From Maratus speciosus (lineage: Eukaryota > Arthropoda > Arachnida > Araneae > Salticidae), in NCBI GenBank assembly GCA_963932465.1, contig OZ010796.1, forward strand, positions 78,377,292-78,441,291: 64,000 bases of DNA, given 5' to 3'. Position numbers and translations under genes: made by a program. The notes beneath the pieces are model-generated. The model made no database searches, was not told the origin of the DNA, and was given only the letters and a program-made list of their open reading frames with translations. Positions 23,226 to 36,215 of this stretch are shown here, in pieces (positions within the stretch are counted from its first letter, which is position 1; each line of letters begins with the position of its first letter).

Positions 23226-24830
23226 GAAATAATAAAATAATAAAACAGAGATAAAAAAGGGGGAATTTGAAACTCGGGGGGGGGGAGGGGGGCGGCAAGC
23301 AAATATCTTCTTGCTCTAATCCATTAAACTTTTCAACAGGAAACGTTAAAAAAATATTGAAAATTTCTCACCTTTGATTGAAAATTTTAAATCAAAGCAT
23401 TCGCACACAGAACACACATTGTATATATAATTTAAAATATGTGCAATGTAAGTAAATGATACCTGTTTTTTTTTTTGAAAATGGAATACGCTGTTCGATT
23501 TCCCTATAAGATTCTGTCAATTTTATTATTTGAAAACAGCTTGGTAGTTTAGTTCGATTTTGCGAAATTAAGGGATAAGACTAGGCTTCCCAGTTTACGG
23601 AATATTGGTGAAAACCATCATATAAATTATTTCTGATGTCAACATCCTTTTTTCTCTGCACATACTAAAAGTGCACAGCGATGAATGAGGTATTTTTCAA
23701 AAGTTTCTGCAAGTGGCTTTTGTTGTAGTATATTTATATATCATTAAAATGCGTTGTTTGATTTTTAAAAAATTCAGTTAATGAAAAAAAATGTATCAAC
23801 AAATAATCTCAATTATTGTGGTGACAAAGCCTTGAACGGATCTTATATTTCCTTTCTTTTTAATTGATAACTGTAATAGATTTTTTACGTTTAATATATT
23901 TCTTAGAATGCACATAACAATACTAAAAACCATATTTACATGAAAAACAGCAATAACGCGTTCAAATAAAGTTCTGAAATGTATTTAAAAATATATTCTC
24001 CTATTGGTCTCGCGAAACAGCCTATTTAACAGCCGAAAAAGATATTGTGTTTTATTTATATATTTTTTATTATACTTATTGATTAATGGATGTTTTAATT
24101 TCGTTACAAAATATAAGCTGAAAACAAATTATCAGCCATTTTTATTGATTTAACTGCAAACGGATTTATCTTTCGCAATCGTCTGAACGCGATAGAGATA
24201 GATTTGAAAAATATTTTAAAAACAATAAAAAAATGGGTAAATGGTGAGGCAGTTAGCATGCAAATTGCGATATAATTTGAAAATACATATTTTTTTCTTT
24301 ATTTGACGGTGTAAAAATTAAAAATGTGCAATTCTTAGAAGTTTAAAATTTTTTTAAAAAAATTACATTAAAAGCTAAATTTGATCGTCTACTGTTGCCA
24401 TTCTCAAAATGATGTCAGCGTTACGCACAGATAGGTTTGTCCTTCATAATGTAGATAGATAGACAGATAGTGTTGTAATACCAAGAAAACTCTGATGCAT
24501 TACTTATTATTCTCTTATACATACGTAATTCTATGCAATACAATGATATAATAATTATTAAAACTAATAATATGTACGGAAATTCTCTAAAATTAGTTAT
24601 TCCATTTCTTCCCAAGCCCCAAAAAATTATAATTTTTTTTATTAACAATCTTATTTCAAATGCAATTTTAATCCCTAATCTAATAAATCAATATTTTCAT
24701 ATTTATAAATATGTTTTATGTGTCATTCATCCCAAACATAAGATACGCATAATTAGATAGAATAAAACAACATAAAAGTTTTAAATATTATCAGGGATAT
24801 GTTTAGGAAAATTTTAGGTCCTTTAAAGGA
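23226..24830. other. Non-coding AT-rich region
   Basis: A G-run lies at 23276-23295 just after the MITE. No gene, tRNA or element boundary could be recognised in the rest. Confidence 0.45.
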
Positions 24831-24995
24831 CCCTTCACAAAATAATTTATCTTAAAACAGGACCCTTCACAAAATTATTTATCCCCAAACAGGACCCTTC
24901 ACAAAACATTTTGTCACAAAACAGGACGCTTCACAAAATTATTTGTCTCTTAAATAGACCTTTCTCAGAATTTTTTCACTTTCAAATTGAACTTT
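24825..24995. repeat. Minisatellite of about 36-40 bp
   Basis: Four to five units of ACAGGACCCTTCACAAAATT plus a variable AT-rich spacer. A further diverged copy lies near 25165-25190. Confidence 0.7.
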
Positions 24996-25239
24996 TCACA
25001 AATTCAGTCATTTAAAAATAAAATCAGGGCTGTAAGTAAACAGTTGAACTCACTGAAGAGCATATTACTTAGCTTTTTACACATGAAGGATAGAACATGA
25101 AGACATCGATTATTTAAAATTCACAAAATTATGACTAGAATTTTCACAAAAATAAGATAAACTTCACAATTTCACAAAAACAGGACCCTGTGGGAAAAAT
25201 CTGGACAGACCCCTGATTATGAATGTTTGTGAAATTATT

Positions 25240-26440
25240 CCGTAAAATGGGATGCCTAATTTAATCCCAACTCAAATACTTTATATTTGTTATTCTATAT
25301 TACAAAATTTCGAAATGAAATGCAACTTCCCCACATTTTGCAATAACCTACATAATGAGAAATTATTCTTTTTTAGAACAGTTAACATTTATTGTACATT
25401 ATTCATCCTCCAAGTCAAATATGCATGGAATAATATAAAATAATATAAAATAATAAATATTACAAATATTTCTAAAATTTTCTCTAAAATGGGATGTCTA
25501 ATTTAATCCCAACTGAAGAACTTCGTAATTGTCTGTTTTATCTATTCGAATGAATAAAAATGCAGTTTTTAACATCTGTTACAGTAACACATAATAATGA
25601 ATAAAAATTTTGATAATTGAAAAAAAAAAACACGTACATTGTTTATCTCTATACCAGGGTTCGTACCGGTGAGGATTTTTTCAGGAGAAATATCAGTATT
25701 TTTTATTAGAAAAGTAAATCTAGGTTAAAGAAAATACTGGTACCGAAGAATTTCCTGGTCTGGAAAATTTCAGGGCTCATATGAATCCAGTTATACATAT
25801 ATATTGTTTTAACACCTGTTGTGGTAAAACCACAACCAAAGTTTACACAATACTAAACATACTTTTTACATTGTTCATATCTCGCATTAAACACACTAAA
25901 CTATAATAAAATAAACAATATAAAAATAAGAATGCTACAAATATATCTATAATTTTCAAGAAAAGGGGTATCCAATTTAATTTCAATATGAATTCTTTAT
26001 ATTAATAATATTCTGTTATAATATTTCGAAGTGAAATGCAGTTTTAACATTTCTTGGAGTATAACACACAACCAAAGATTACACAACAGTAAACATGTAT
26101 TTATACATTGGCCATCCCTCACCTCAAACATACAGAATTTTACTAAATTAAACGATATAAAAATTATTAATACTATGAATATTTGCCAAATGTACTTGGA
26201 ATTGAACTGGATATCCAATTTAACTCAAATATTTGGTAGTAAAAATTCTCTGTTGTGCATTTCGGGAATAAATACATTTTTAACATCTGTTGCAGTCTAC
26301 CACACAAAAAATTTTTTTCAGTAATAAACAAGTACTATGCATTGTTCATCCCTCTCTTTAAACACATTAAACTGTATGCAATTAAACGATATAACAATTT
26401 TACATGTACTCATACATAGTTCATAATTCACATGAAACAC
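25240..26440. repeat. Decayed satellite of about 238 bp
   Basis: Roughly five diverged monomers. The block ATGGGATGTCTAATTTAATC recurs, mutated, near 25250, 25490, 25965 and 26208, and a second block (TTTTAACATCTGTTGCAGT or variants, then an ACACAA stretch) recurs near 25565, 25808, 26041 and 26278. Spacing between equivalent blocks is about 237-241 bp. Confidence 0.7.
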
Positions 26441-28899
26441 GCTATCTATAATTAAATAATAAAAAAATTTTGAATTATACGAGGGACCCGACCTGGCCTG
26501 AAATGCGAATCAGATTTGAATCTCCGAATTTCTGAAATCGCCTCCCCCCCACTGCCCTACCATTTGCATGCAATTATAGAAGGGGAAATTGTTTTTTTCT
26601 GCAAAATACTTTTTCCTTCAAAACCTCAGAGCAAAGATGGTATGTGAGGTCTCTGTGTTCCAAACTGACCAGGACACCCCAATCTATTTCTATCGTTTTC
26701 TCCCCAATTTGCCCGAAGGCATGTATAGCGGTGTACATGGGAATTCATACAAAGATAAGAACTTTTTTTTTCTGAAAGGAACTTTGAAAGACATATCACA
26801 ATAACATATCACAATATGTTATATTTTTAAGTTCAGAAGTTTTTGAAACTTTCCTTATTATATCTCATTTATAATCACTAATTCAAATCACTAATTTAAT
26901 ATTTATACCATTCACATACACATTATATAATAGTATCATATAAATAATTTTCAATATCATATCATATGAAACACAATTATATTTAACAAATGTTATCAAC
27001 TTTCAATATTCATAAATTTATTTCCGTATTTTGTAAAGGTGCAAATACGCTACCTTTTATTTTTAATTGGGTTTATTTTTTTTATTTATTTATTTCTCAC
27101 TCCCTTGCTTATATACCTCGGCTCTCATAATCTGTAGGAAAAAAGGGATTTATGTGAGAGTCGGCGGCCAAGGCAGAGTATACCCAGTGATTATTTTGAA
27201 ATATATATATAATGAATATTAAATAAGATTGCCTACCTGTGTTTAGCTTCGGTAAGAGGACAGGCTTGCGATATGTATCGTTTTGTTGCAATTGATTGTA
27301 TTTTATTTTTTAAGATGAGACAAATAATCTTCATCATTGACTGAACACGGATGCATATTCACTTCTAATTTTCTTTAATACTGGACTAGGATGCTACAAA
27401 AATATACAAAGAATGGTTAATATAATGGATGTAAAAAAAAATGAATGGTTTTTCCAATCGACAAGGTTCTTGGTGTTTGAACACCAGAGAAAATCCCTTC
27501 TGGGATAACAATGGGATTTGTATCCCGACGCACAGCACGTCCGTTTAGTGGAAAAGTTTTATGACGACTGCGGGGTTCAAAAAAGTGTTCACACAGAGTC
27601 TTTTAGGTGATGAGAAAAGACAATAGATTATGCAAAGTCAGCGGATTAATTTATTTCAGCACAGTCACTTTGCAATGTCCAATGAATGGTGCTGCGATCT
27701 GGTTTTCAGATATGAACTTAATATAAATGCTGTTTGTGGATCGCCTTGTAGATTTAGTGCTGCCATCTATGAGTGATGAGATGAAGTGTTTCCGTTGCTC
27801 TCCGCGAAGTTGACTTTTCTTGATTAGATAAATGTTGTACATATTTCCACAAACGTTTACATACCCCACAAGTTCGGTTATAAGTCTATATAACATGTCA
27901 TTTGTGTCGCAGGTTCGCATACAAAACTTATTAGTAGAAGTAGAATTTCTAATACTATGCATGTTTATATGTCTATATATATACATATATATATATATAT
28001 CTGAGGATTTGAGGTGCACTATGCAAGATGATTACTATAGAATATGGTGTTAATCATCGGAATATATCATTGTTTATACGCAGGAATTATTTTGGGTATC
28101 CGTGTAAACGAACGTTGAATGCTATGAATACCATGTTCTATAGTGCGCTTCCGCGATATAAATTTCAAAGTGTTTGGAATAGTGAAACTTCATTAAAAAA
28201 CACCACAAATGATTTTTCGCTATAAGCCGTAATGTAATGAAATTCTTTCAAATCTCCCTACACCGGAACTATAAATGCTACACACTTCACTTTCAATACC
28301 GCTCATGCCATAGTAAGTCTCAATAACATATATCAATTTCACGACAACCCTACTATATTTATGCGAGTTAGAAGCCGGACAGGCAGACAAACGGAAGACA
28401 ATAAAAAAAGAAAAAAAAACAATTTCATGAACATTTTTCAAGTTTGTTGGAAAGTGTTAAAAATTCAAACATTGCGGAGGACGAAGTTTACTACACTGGA
28501 TATCATTCCAACAAAGAATTTTTCACGAACCTAAATAAACAGCTGCGAAACGCGAAAAAAACGACAAAAATCACTGAAAATTCAAAAATTTTGTGGTGCA
28601 AAATTACTAGGGTAAAAGATTGAAACCGTATTCCTTTTACGAATGTCAAAAAATCACCGAAAATCATGGGAAAAGTCTAAAAATATAGTAAATTCAAATT
28701 GTGATTTTATAAAAAAATCATTTTTTTTCCTTTCTTGTTAAATTTAACAATTACACAGAAAAATTCTTTTAATTTCTATGGAGGTACCCAGCTGGTACGT
28801 GAAAGGGGGGGGGGTGTCAAACAACAACAACAACAACAAAAAGTCCATGCAAAGTAAATAGCATTTACTGAATTTTCCATGTGTTTTATAATCTAGCTG
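26441..28899. other. Non-coding region
   Basis: No supported gene. Short open frames of up to about 120 codons lack recognisable domains. It contains a C-run at 26543-26550, a TA microsatellite at 27975-28000 and a G-run at 28805-28814. Confidence 0.45.
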
Positions 28900-29276
28900 C
28901 ACTCTAAACTGAAATGTCTGAAATTCAGACACTTAAGTGTCTGAAACAGAGTGTTCAATTTTCAGACATTTTAAAGTGTCTTAATTTTTAAGACACTTGT
29001 ATCCGTCTGAATTTAAGACATTTCAAATGTCTGAATTGCATCCATGTTTGACCACTTCGACAGACATTTTATTACTTTTTTTTTTCTTTTGTAAGCGTTA
29101 TACATTGTAAAAAAATACATATTCCTTGAAACATAGCAATCGTACTGCCACTCCAGACTCCAGTACCATTTAAAAAATTTTAATGGAAATTTTCTGATGT
29201 AAATTCCAGAAAAAATTCCATTTATTTCGCATATTTCTGTATTTAAAAATTTTCACTTAAAAGGTAAAAAATACAA

Positions 29277-29437
29277 TTGGAATTCTACCAACCGCATTCT
29301 TTTAAGGTACATATTACATTACATTCAATTTCACATTCAACTTACTACTGTACACTTTTAACACTTACCCTCGACGAGGATCGAACTCAGAACCACTGGT
29401 CACCAGAACGGCTCGCTATCCATTCGGCTACGGGGTC
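29277..29437 (-). mobile_element. tRNA-derived SINE-like sequence
   Basis: The reverse strand begins GACCCCGTAGCCGAATGG, like the acceptor and D-arm of a tRNA, with an A-box-like TAGCCGAATGG and, about 50 bp on, a B-box-like GAGTTCGATCC. The anticodon stem and 3' acceptor strand do not pair properly, so it is not a functional tRNA. Sequence continues about 90 bp beyond the tRNA part. Tail and target duplication are not clear. Confidence 0.55.
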
Positions 29438-29511
29438 AGCAACTCAGCTCCGAAATAACGTTATTTATCAATCACAAAAATGTATTTTAAGTAGCAGTAG
29501 TTTTTTTCCTA

Positions 29512-31617
29512 CACTGTAAAAAAAATCACTGTATCTTTACAGCAAAAAATGCTGGCAATATGGGTGCCAGCAAATTTTGCTGTCAATTTACAGCAGTTTT
29601 GTTTTTCTCGGGTAAACAGCAAACTTGTAAATTTACAGCACTTTTACAATTAATTTTACAGTAATTTTGTTTTTTAGATTTTACAAAAAATTGTATTTTT
29701 TCAGCATATTTTGCTGTTAATTTTACAGCACTTTTAACAAGATAACAGTAATTTTTTAAGCCTTTATTATTATTTATTTTATATCGAAATAAAATTAAAG
29801 CTTGCTAAAAAGTGCATTTAATGTCACAAATATAAAAAGATGTTAATAAGACGTTGTTACATAATAAAATAGTTTTTAAAAACTTAAAAACATCCAAGAT
29901 TTCATGCCGAGTGCTTTCAATCACTATCGCTATTCGATTATTAGGTGATCGAATGCGCTCGGCATGAAGTCTTGGAAGTTTTTAAAAACTATTTTATTAT
30001 GTAACAACATCTTATTAACATCTTTTATATTTGTGACATTAAATTCACCTTTTTAGCAAGTTTTAATTTTATTTCGATATAGTTTTCAAGGTGAATGCCA
30101 CATTCCAATGGTATATTTTTTTTTCATATATACATTTTGTATTCATTTTATTTTATTTATTATTATTATTATTTGTAGAAATGCGTTTGCATCCCCCCCC
30201 CCCACCCGCCAGCCCTGCAATGTTTGTTTACTTTGAATTTTTTCTTTTTTGTCTACTATGAGACATCTTTTAAAAACTAAGAGCACTATAAGTGTTATCT
30301 TTATGTCTACTTATATCATTGTTTTAATAACATTGTTATATAATAAATTCTGTTATACATATGTAAGATACAAATTTAGCATCACCATAAAGTAAAATAA
30401 TAAATAAAATAAGAAAATACACCGAAAAAAGCAATAAATCGGAAATTTGAATCTATTGTAACTCATTGTAAAGAATTTTCCTTATATGAATTTCAAATAT
30501 ACTGCGTATAACATACATGGAGAACATTCAAAATATCGAATTTTAGCATCTAGTGCTAATTACTTTTTATTGTTCGATAATTATCAAAAGCAAAATGCGA
30601 TCTGCTGCTTTTGAATGCTGTGATAATAGTAAGCAAACTCTTGAAATATTTTATGGATTAATAAAGAAGTGTATCCAGCTTACACATAATAAATGATTTC
30701 AAAATTACATATAAAAAATGAAAAGAAATGCACGTAAAAAACTAGCATCTATAAAATCTGAATAACTCCGACGGAAAATAGGACCATAGGTCGTAAGATT
30801 TTTTTGAAATTTTAATAAACTATAATAATACATTAAATAAATAAAAATATTTAAATTAGTACAAAAAGCGTACTTAAAGCTTTTAGACAACTAAAAAGTA
30901 TTGTATAATTTAGATTAGTAAGGTATATTAAAATACAAATAACGGAAAAATTGGAATTGCGAAAAATATATAATAGCAAAGCAAAACATATCTAAAAAAT
31001 AAGGATTTTTTTTTTTTAAATCTGTACTTTGACACATAAGTAAATAATAACTAAGTCCTATGATGAAAAGAAAAAGAAAAATGATTTTTTTCAAATCTAA
31101 ATTGGAAATATTTTCTTTTGTTGTAATTTAAGACAAAATAATTAATCCTTATACAAATGATTCAAAAGCTACTGTCTCAACGTTTATATCTATATATTAT
31201 ATGCTTAAATACAAAATTTGTATCTTACATTATATAAGAGAACTGCCCTATTTGATACAGTTATTAAATCAATGATACGAATAAACATAAAAATAAAACT
31301 TACCCCGAATTTTTAAAATATATTAATCCAGAACTGTATTTCAGTGTCCAAAATCGCCATTTTGAATTCAATAATAAGCACACATTCAGACCGTAGACCG
31401 ACTCTAACACTCGTACGACACTACTAGCGCTAATAATAACCTGCTTTGGCTTTACACTGTGCCTGTAGATATCTCATCTGGAATGTTGTCGAGGCGGTTT
31501 TGGCGTTGTTGAAATAACAGCAGTTTACTGTAAATCGATAGTGAAGTTAATAAAACGCTGTTTTTTAGCGATTCACAGCCAAATCAGCTGTAATTTTTCC
31601 CGTTTTTTTTTACTGTG
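29512..31617. mobile_element. CACTG-ended non-autonomous element with TA duplication
   Basis: A 2,106-bp element starting CACTGTAAAAAAAATCACTG, with the reverse of its right end starting CACAGTAAAAAAAAA (one mismatch in the terminal pentamer). TA lies on both sides (29510-29511 and 31618-31619). Both subterminal regions are dense in TTTACAGCA/TTTACAGTA motifs, as in CACTA-type elements. No protein-coding frame. Confidence 0.65.
29781..30080. repeat. 300-bp near-perfect hairpin
   Basis: Inverted arms of about 140 bp begin ATATCGAAATAAAATTAAAG on the left and end with the inverse at 30080. The loop, around 29925-29940, contains ATTCGATTATTAGG. It lies inside the CACTG element at 29512-31617 and may be a foldback insertion; no target duplication was identified. 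Confidence 0.75.
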
Positions 31618-32036
31618 TACTCTAGAATTATTTTGAACATTTTACATACTTTCTTTTTAGAAATTTGAATATGTGGCATTTTCATTTCAGTTTTATTTTA
31701 ACAAATGAGGACAAAAAGTCTGGGGTTCAATCGTAACAATTATGTTAGCTGAATTCGAACTAGAACGAAAGCTAATTTTTAAGTTTCGATGAAGAGAAAT
31801 GAGGGTATTGTAGCTTCACATGTTCGCTTGATGTAAATTGAAAATTGTTTAAATTTATTCATCAATGTTAAATTTATAAATCCCGCATCCCATAACAGAT
31901 TTTTTATTTGAAAAGTGTTCTTTTAGTTAGTTTTTATGTTTTTTTCATACTTTTATAGTTTATATCCGAGTAAATAAAGCTGCATGATGTTTTGTTTATA
32001 AAATAATACTGTGTAAATAATATATATATATATATA

Positions 32037-32667
32037 CAGTGGACGCTCGTTATAACGACCCCTAGCGTGCTAAAGATGAGGGTCGTTATAATGGAAGATC
32101 GCTATAACGAAAGGGAATGAAAAAAACTAAGAAAATCTCTAATCATGTGCATGAAAATTTAGGTTTCAAAAGAAATTTTACTATACAACATTATTACTAA
32201 ATTCTGTTTACTTTCGTATCAAATAAACATTGACGATGAATAATTATAAAAATCGATTTAAGAGAATGATTACGTAAAAAATAATTACTTATGTATTACA
32301 TTTATTTTCTACTAAAAAAAATCGAAATAGTTGTCTATTTTTTGTGTATTTGATATTTTCTTTAAACTAAATTTTCCATCTCAGTTAGAGATGATAAGTA
32401 AAAAATGTTTTAAAGTGTCATTTTAAGACATTTTACAATAGGCATCAACGAGCAGTGAGCAAAGAAAATGACAATCTTTTTTGGGTAAAAAAATCTGCAG
32501 GAAGGGTCAATTCGGTCGTTATATTGGGCAATAAGCTGCTGGTCGGACGTTATATTGGATGTAAAAATAACATATAATAAAGGGGATATATTTCGGACAT
32601 TTTGCATCGGTCGTTATAATGTAACAGTCACTATAATGGGCGGTCGTTATAACGAGTGTTGATTGTG
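32037..32667. mobile_element. pogo/Tigger-like MITE
   Basis: 631 bp, flanked by TA (32035-32036 and 32668-32669). Ends read CAGTGGACGCTCGTTATAAC and, on the reverse strand, CACAATCAACACTCGTTATA. Copies of GTCGTTATAA recur inside. No intact transposase. Confidence 0.7.
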
Positions 32668-32674
32668 TATATAT

Positions 32675-32679
32675 ATAGT

Positions 32680-32730
<51 letters not shown>
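32675..32730. repeat. (AT)n microsatellite
   Basis: Alternating AT tract directly following the pogo-like MITE. Confidence 0.85.
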
Positions 32731-32734
<4 letters not shown>

Positions 32735-33285
32735 ATGTATATATATGTATAAGTTACGTATAAGTTTGCGAAACGCATTACTTATATAAATTGGAGGATG
32801 TTTGTAATTAGAAAAAAATGTTCGATTACTTGAACTAACACGAGATGGCGCCACTATTTATTATTGAAAAATTTCTGAAAGACGTCTGGTGTTCGGAAAA
32901 TACAAAAATTTTTATTCATTTTTGTTCTTAGACGCATCAAATTGGTCCTCTTTAAACTGGTTTTATAGATTAGGTAACGCATCTTTATGCAATGAAACTT
33001 TTTAATTATATGGGACTGGGTAAAATTTCGTTTTTAGCAGGTTTTTGTCTTAACAATTTTAAATTTATGGTTATACCGCATTTTTTTTAAGCAGACCACT
33101 TAAAATTATCTGCTAAATGTATTTCAGTAAACAGTAAATAAAACTGTAACGTAAGTAAACCTCTGTATAACGGAAACTTGGCTGAAATGAAAAATTTCAT
33201 GGTTTCTGCGAAGTAACACCACTTTCTAAGATGCATGCCTTTTGCTAAATTTTTGTGATTAAACATGACATTTTCTATAAATTAA

Positions 33286-33530
33286 CACGTTAAGCGCCAC
33301 GTCAGCCACCGGTGGCTGACAGTGAACTTTCCGTTTAAAACGCGTCTTTCACCGATGACTGACGTCTAAAATATGATACTAAAAAAATATATATTGTTTT
33401 AAGTAATTACTGAACATATTTAAAATTTACCTGCCTTTTCTTTATAACAGGATTATACTTTCTTAAAAATTACTTTAAACATTGTAAATTTTTCAGCGCT
33501 TCAGTATCAGTCATCGTGGCACTTAACGTG
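33286..33530. mobile_element. piggyBac-like MITE
   Basis: 245 bp. The left end is preceded by TTAA (33282-33285) and starts CACGTTAAGCGCCACGTCAG. The reverse of the right end starts CACGTTAAGTGCCACG and is followed by CTAA, a one-base variant of TTAA. TTAA targets are the mark of piggyBac-type elements. Related to the fragment at 2728-2800. Confidence 0.6.
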
Positions 33531-34030
33531 CTAAGAAGGGGGCTGTGGCTTCATCTTCCCATCCCTTAGATACGCCACTGGTTTGAATAAAAATAAATAA
33601 ATCATGTCTAATATACGCGAGTTAGAAAGTGGCGAATGAAATATATGGGTTTATCCTTGAAATATTATATTTTTTCTTTTAAATATAACTTTTTAAATGC
33701 AAAAACACGCAAAAAATTGAAATTTTTCTGGAATTTACGGGGGAAAAAAACGTTAAAATATGTATATTGGTGTCTCAATTGGCAGTACACTTTCCATATT
33801 TAAACGAATATTTTTTTTACTGTGTATAAAGCTAACAAAAAAAGTAAAAACGGTTGCCTATTGCAACATGCAGGTTGATCAAAGATGGATGCGATTCAGA
33901 CGTTTGAAATGTCTAAATTCAGACACATACACATGTCTTAAAAATTAAGACACTTTAAAATGTCTGAAAATTGAACACTCCATTTTTAGACACTTATATG
34001 TCTGAATTTCAGACATTTCAGTTTACAGTG

Positions 34031-34075
34031 TTTATCATAGTAAAACATAGTTAGACACTTAAGTGTCTTAATTTC
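34031..34075. mobile_element. Right-end CACTG element, part 1 (before copia insertion)
   Basis: Matches the subterminal part of the right end of the element at 35255-40491, including a TTAGACACTTAAGTGTC palindrome. It stops exactly at the copia LTR and resumes at 44385 after the retrotransposon. The last 5 bp (ATTTC) form the copia target duplication. Confidence 0.6.
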
Positions 34076-34901
34076 TGTTGGCAAAAAAGCCACCTTTGCT
34101 CTGCACAGCAGGTTATGCGCACTAGTACTTAGATAAATAAATAAATATTTTGTTTAGTTTCTGGCCATTAAATTATATTTAAATATAATAATAATATAGG
34201 TAATGTCTTACCTTTATGTTGTTGCTTAGCAATTCCTCAGGCTTCGGCTTCGCACGGGTGTATATCCATATCGCATAGAATACTATATTGTATAGACAAG
34301 TGGAAAGAAAAGTGGATGATTAATTTTTTGTATTATTTATAAATGATTCCACTCTTGACACTTTTCTTTGATTTAAGAAAATTATATTGGTATAACTAAG
34401 TTTACATTTTGGTTTAAACTTTACGTAACGTAACGCTGCTTTTTGCAGCAACAATTTTTTATTACATCTCTATTGATTGAGATAAACAGAGCAACTAACT
34501 TAATAATAAAAAGAGTTTTTTTTTTAGTCAGAGTTCTTTTGATGACGTCAGACAGCTGCCGCATTCGTGGGTTGATATTAAAACAAATTTCGCGAACATA
34601 TTTCACATATTAATATCATTGTTTATCTTGAGTAGGATGATTTAGCAATAATCGGAAAGTTTGTTTATTGTAGAATGATTTATTATTACTTAATGTATTT
34701 ATTTATGTGTTCAAATGTTTGTATTCTTGAATTGCTTCCTGTTTTGAAATCAGTTAATGATATCTAAGATGATTATGAATTGATTTACTGCTACTAAATT
34801 AGTTCAAGTATTTTAAAGTGTTATGTCCTTGAAAGTTATTGCTTGTATAATGTTTCTAAAGTAGTTTACTGTTCATATCTGAGAGGGTTATAAATCCATC
34901 A
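34076..34901 (-). repeat. 3' LTR of reverse-strand copia element
   Basis: 826 bp. In element sense it starts TGATGGATTTATAACC, immediately after the polypurine stretch AAGGAAGGG, and ends GCCAACA. The pol stop codon TGA coincides with the first three bases of the LTR. The length is close to the 829 bp of the forward copia LTR. Confidence 0.8.
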
Positions 34902-35254
34902 CCCTTCCTTAACCATCTCAGATGCATCCGGTAATAGTTGCATGGATTCACGATGTTTCAGGAATTGAGGCTTGGCCAGTGGCTTGGTCAGCGCGTCTGC
35001 TGTCATGTCTTGTGTTGGGCAGTAACGAAGATCTAGTATTCCATCTTCTTTCATCTGTTTTATTGCGTGATAACGCACATCAATGTGTTTTGTGCGTTTT
35101 GAAAATTTTTCGTTCTCCACCATCTTGATGACGCTCTGGTTGTCTTCATATAGTATTACTGGTAAATTTTGTTTCAAGTCCAGTTCTGCTAATAATTTCC
35201 TCAGCCAGGCAATTTCCTGTCCTGCACTAGCTGCAGCTACAAATTCAGCTTCTG
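34899..35254 (-). CDS. copia RNase H, C-terminal part (downstream of insertion)
   Basis: Open frame for the end of the pol polyprotein. It begins at the insertion point with EAEFVAAASAGQEIAWLR, contains the RNase H motifs YEDNQSVIKM and ADALTKPL, and ends EMVKEG at the stop overlapping the LTR. It joins in register to the sequence ending AYSSA on the other side of the 5.2-kb insertion, so the insertion fell between the two halves of the conserved A-E-A-E-F motif. It is now separated from the catalytic RT by the transposon and cannot be made as part of the polyprotein. Confidence 0.85.
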
Positions 35255-35599
35255 CACTGTAAACTGAAATGTCTGAAATTCAGACATTTAAGTGTCTGAA
35301 ACGCAGTGTTCAATTTTCAGACGTTTTAAAATGTCTTAAAATTTTCAGACACTTCTTGTGTCTGAATTTCAGACACTTAAGTGTCTGAAACAAGAGTGTT
35401 CAATTTTAAGACGTTTTAAAATGTCTTAAATTTTTCAGACACTTCTTACGTCCGAATTTCAGACATTTCAAATGTCTTAATTGCGGCCATCTTTGAACCC
35501 TCCCCCCTTTTTTTTGGCCAATATGAAGCCATATTTGACCACTTTTCTTTCTAAGCCATATACGCAACCATGTTTGACCACATTGAATCATTTTTTATA

Positions 35600-36215
35600 A
35601 ATGGGAATACTTTGTTACCATAAAGCAGAGCTGATTGCAGCGTGGGAAAAATGGGGTGCTTCTCTACCCCCTGATTTTAGGGTACCCCAAATTGGATATG
35701 AAATTTTCATAAAGCTGATATTTTAAATCAGTTTTGACCTTATGAGGATTGTAATCAGTATTTTGTAGTTTTAGAATAGGATAATTATATGTATATATAT
35801 ATAAATATGCATTTATGTGATATATATGCCCTACGGCATCAAAAATGTTTATTACTTTTAGCGAACTTCAGATTAATTCTAGTCCGAAGACCTAGTATTC
35901 ATTCGCCCCCTTCCCCCACTACCTTCGTATACTGTTACAAAAAAAAAAAAAAAAAAAAAAAAATGAAGCCTATTCGATGCCGTCAAATACATATTTGGAT
36001 AAATATATCATTTTCTTTAACCTAATCATGTTCTAAAAGTACAAAATATTTATTAAAATAAGCATAAGATCAAAACAAACTTAAAATATCAGCTTTATGG
36101 AAATTTTATACAGAATTTAGGGGCCCGTAAAGCTAAAGGCCCATAGAAACAGTCCAGTTTGCCCATGCTGTAATCAGCTCCGCTTTATGGTAACAAATTA
36201 TTCCCATTTATAAAA
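35600..36215. repeat. Internal foldback in the CACTG element
   Basis: Inverted arms share CCATAAAGCAGAGCTGATTG with its inverse near 36170-36195, then AAGCTGATATTTTAAAT and its inverse, around a loop with C-, A- and T-rich tracts. The same foldback is in the homologous element at about 61385-61980. Confidence 0.7.

Larger units (their letters stand above)
28900..34030. mobile_element. CACTG-type element with long inverted ends, carrying nested insertions
   Basis: The left end CACTCTAAACTGAAATGTCT and the reverse of the right end, CACTGTAAACTGAAATGTCT, continue as matching inverted sequence for about 200 bp, including stacked AAGTGTCTGAA-type palindromes. The two ends resemble each other more than they resemble the related ends at 35255 and 62318, supporting one element. 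The flanking dinucleotides (TG left, TT right) do not match, so the pairing or the duplication is degraded. Alternatively the left end pairs with 44492, where TG does match. The interior holds a SINE, a CACTG element, a pogo-like MITE and a piggyBac-like MITE. Confidence 0.6.

Noticed and set aside
27651..28019. 122-codon reverse-strand frame
   Set aside because: Low-complexity N-terminus from a TA microsatellite and no recognisable domain or splice context.
29366..29437. Functional tRNA gene
   Set aside because: A- and B-boxes are present but the acceptor and anticodon stems do not pair; better explained as a SINE head.
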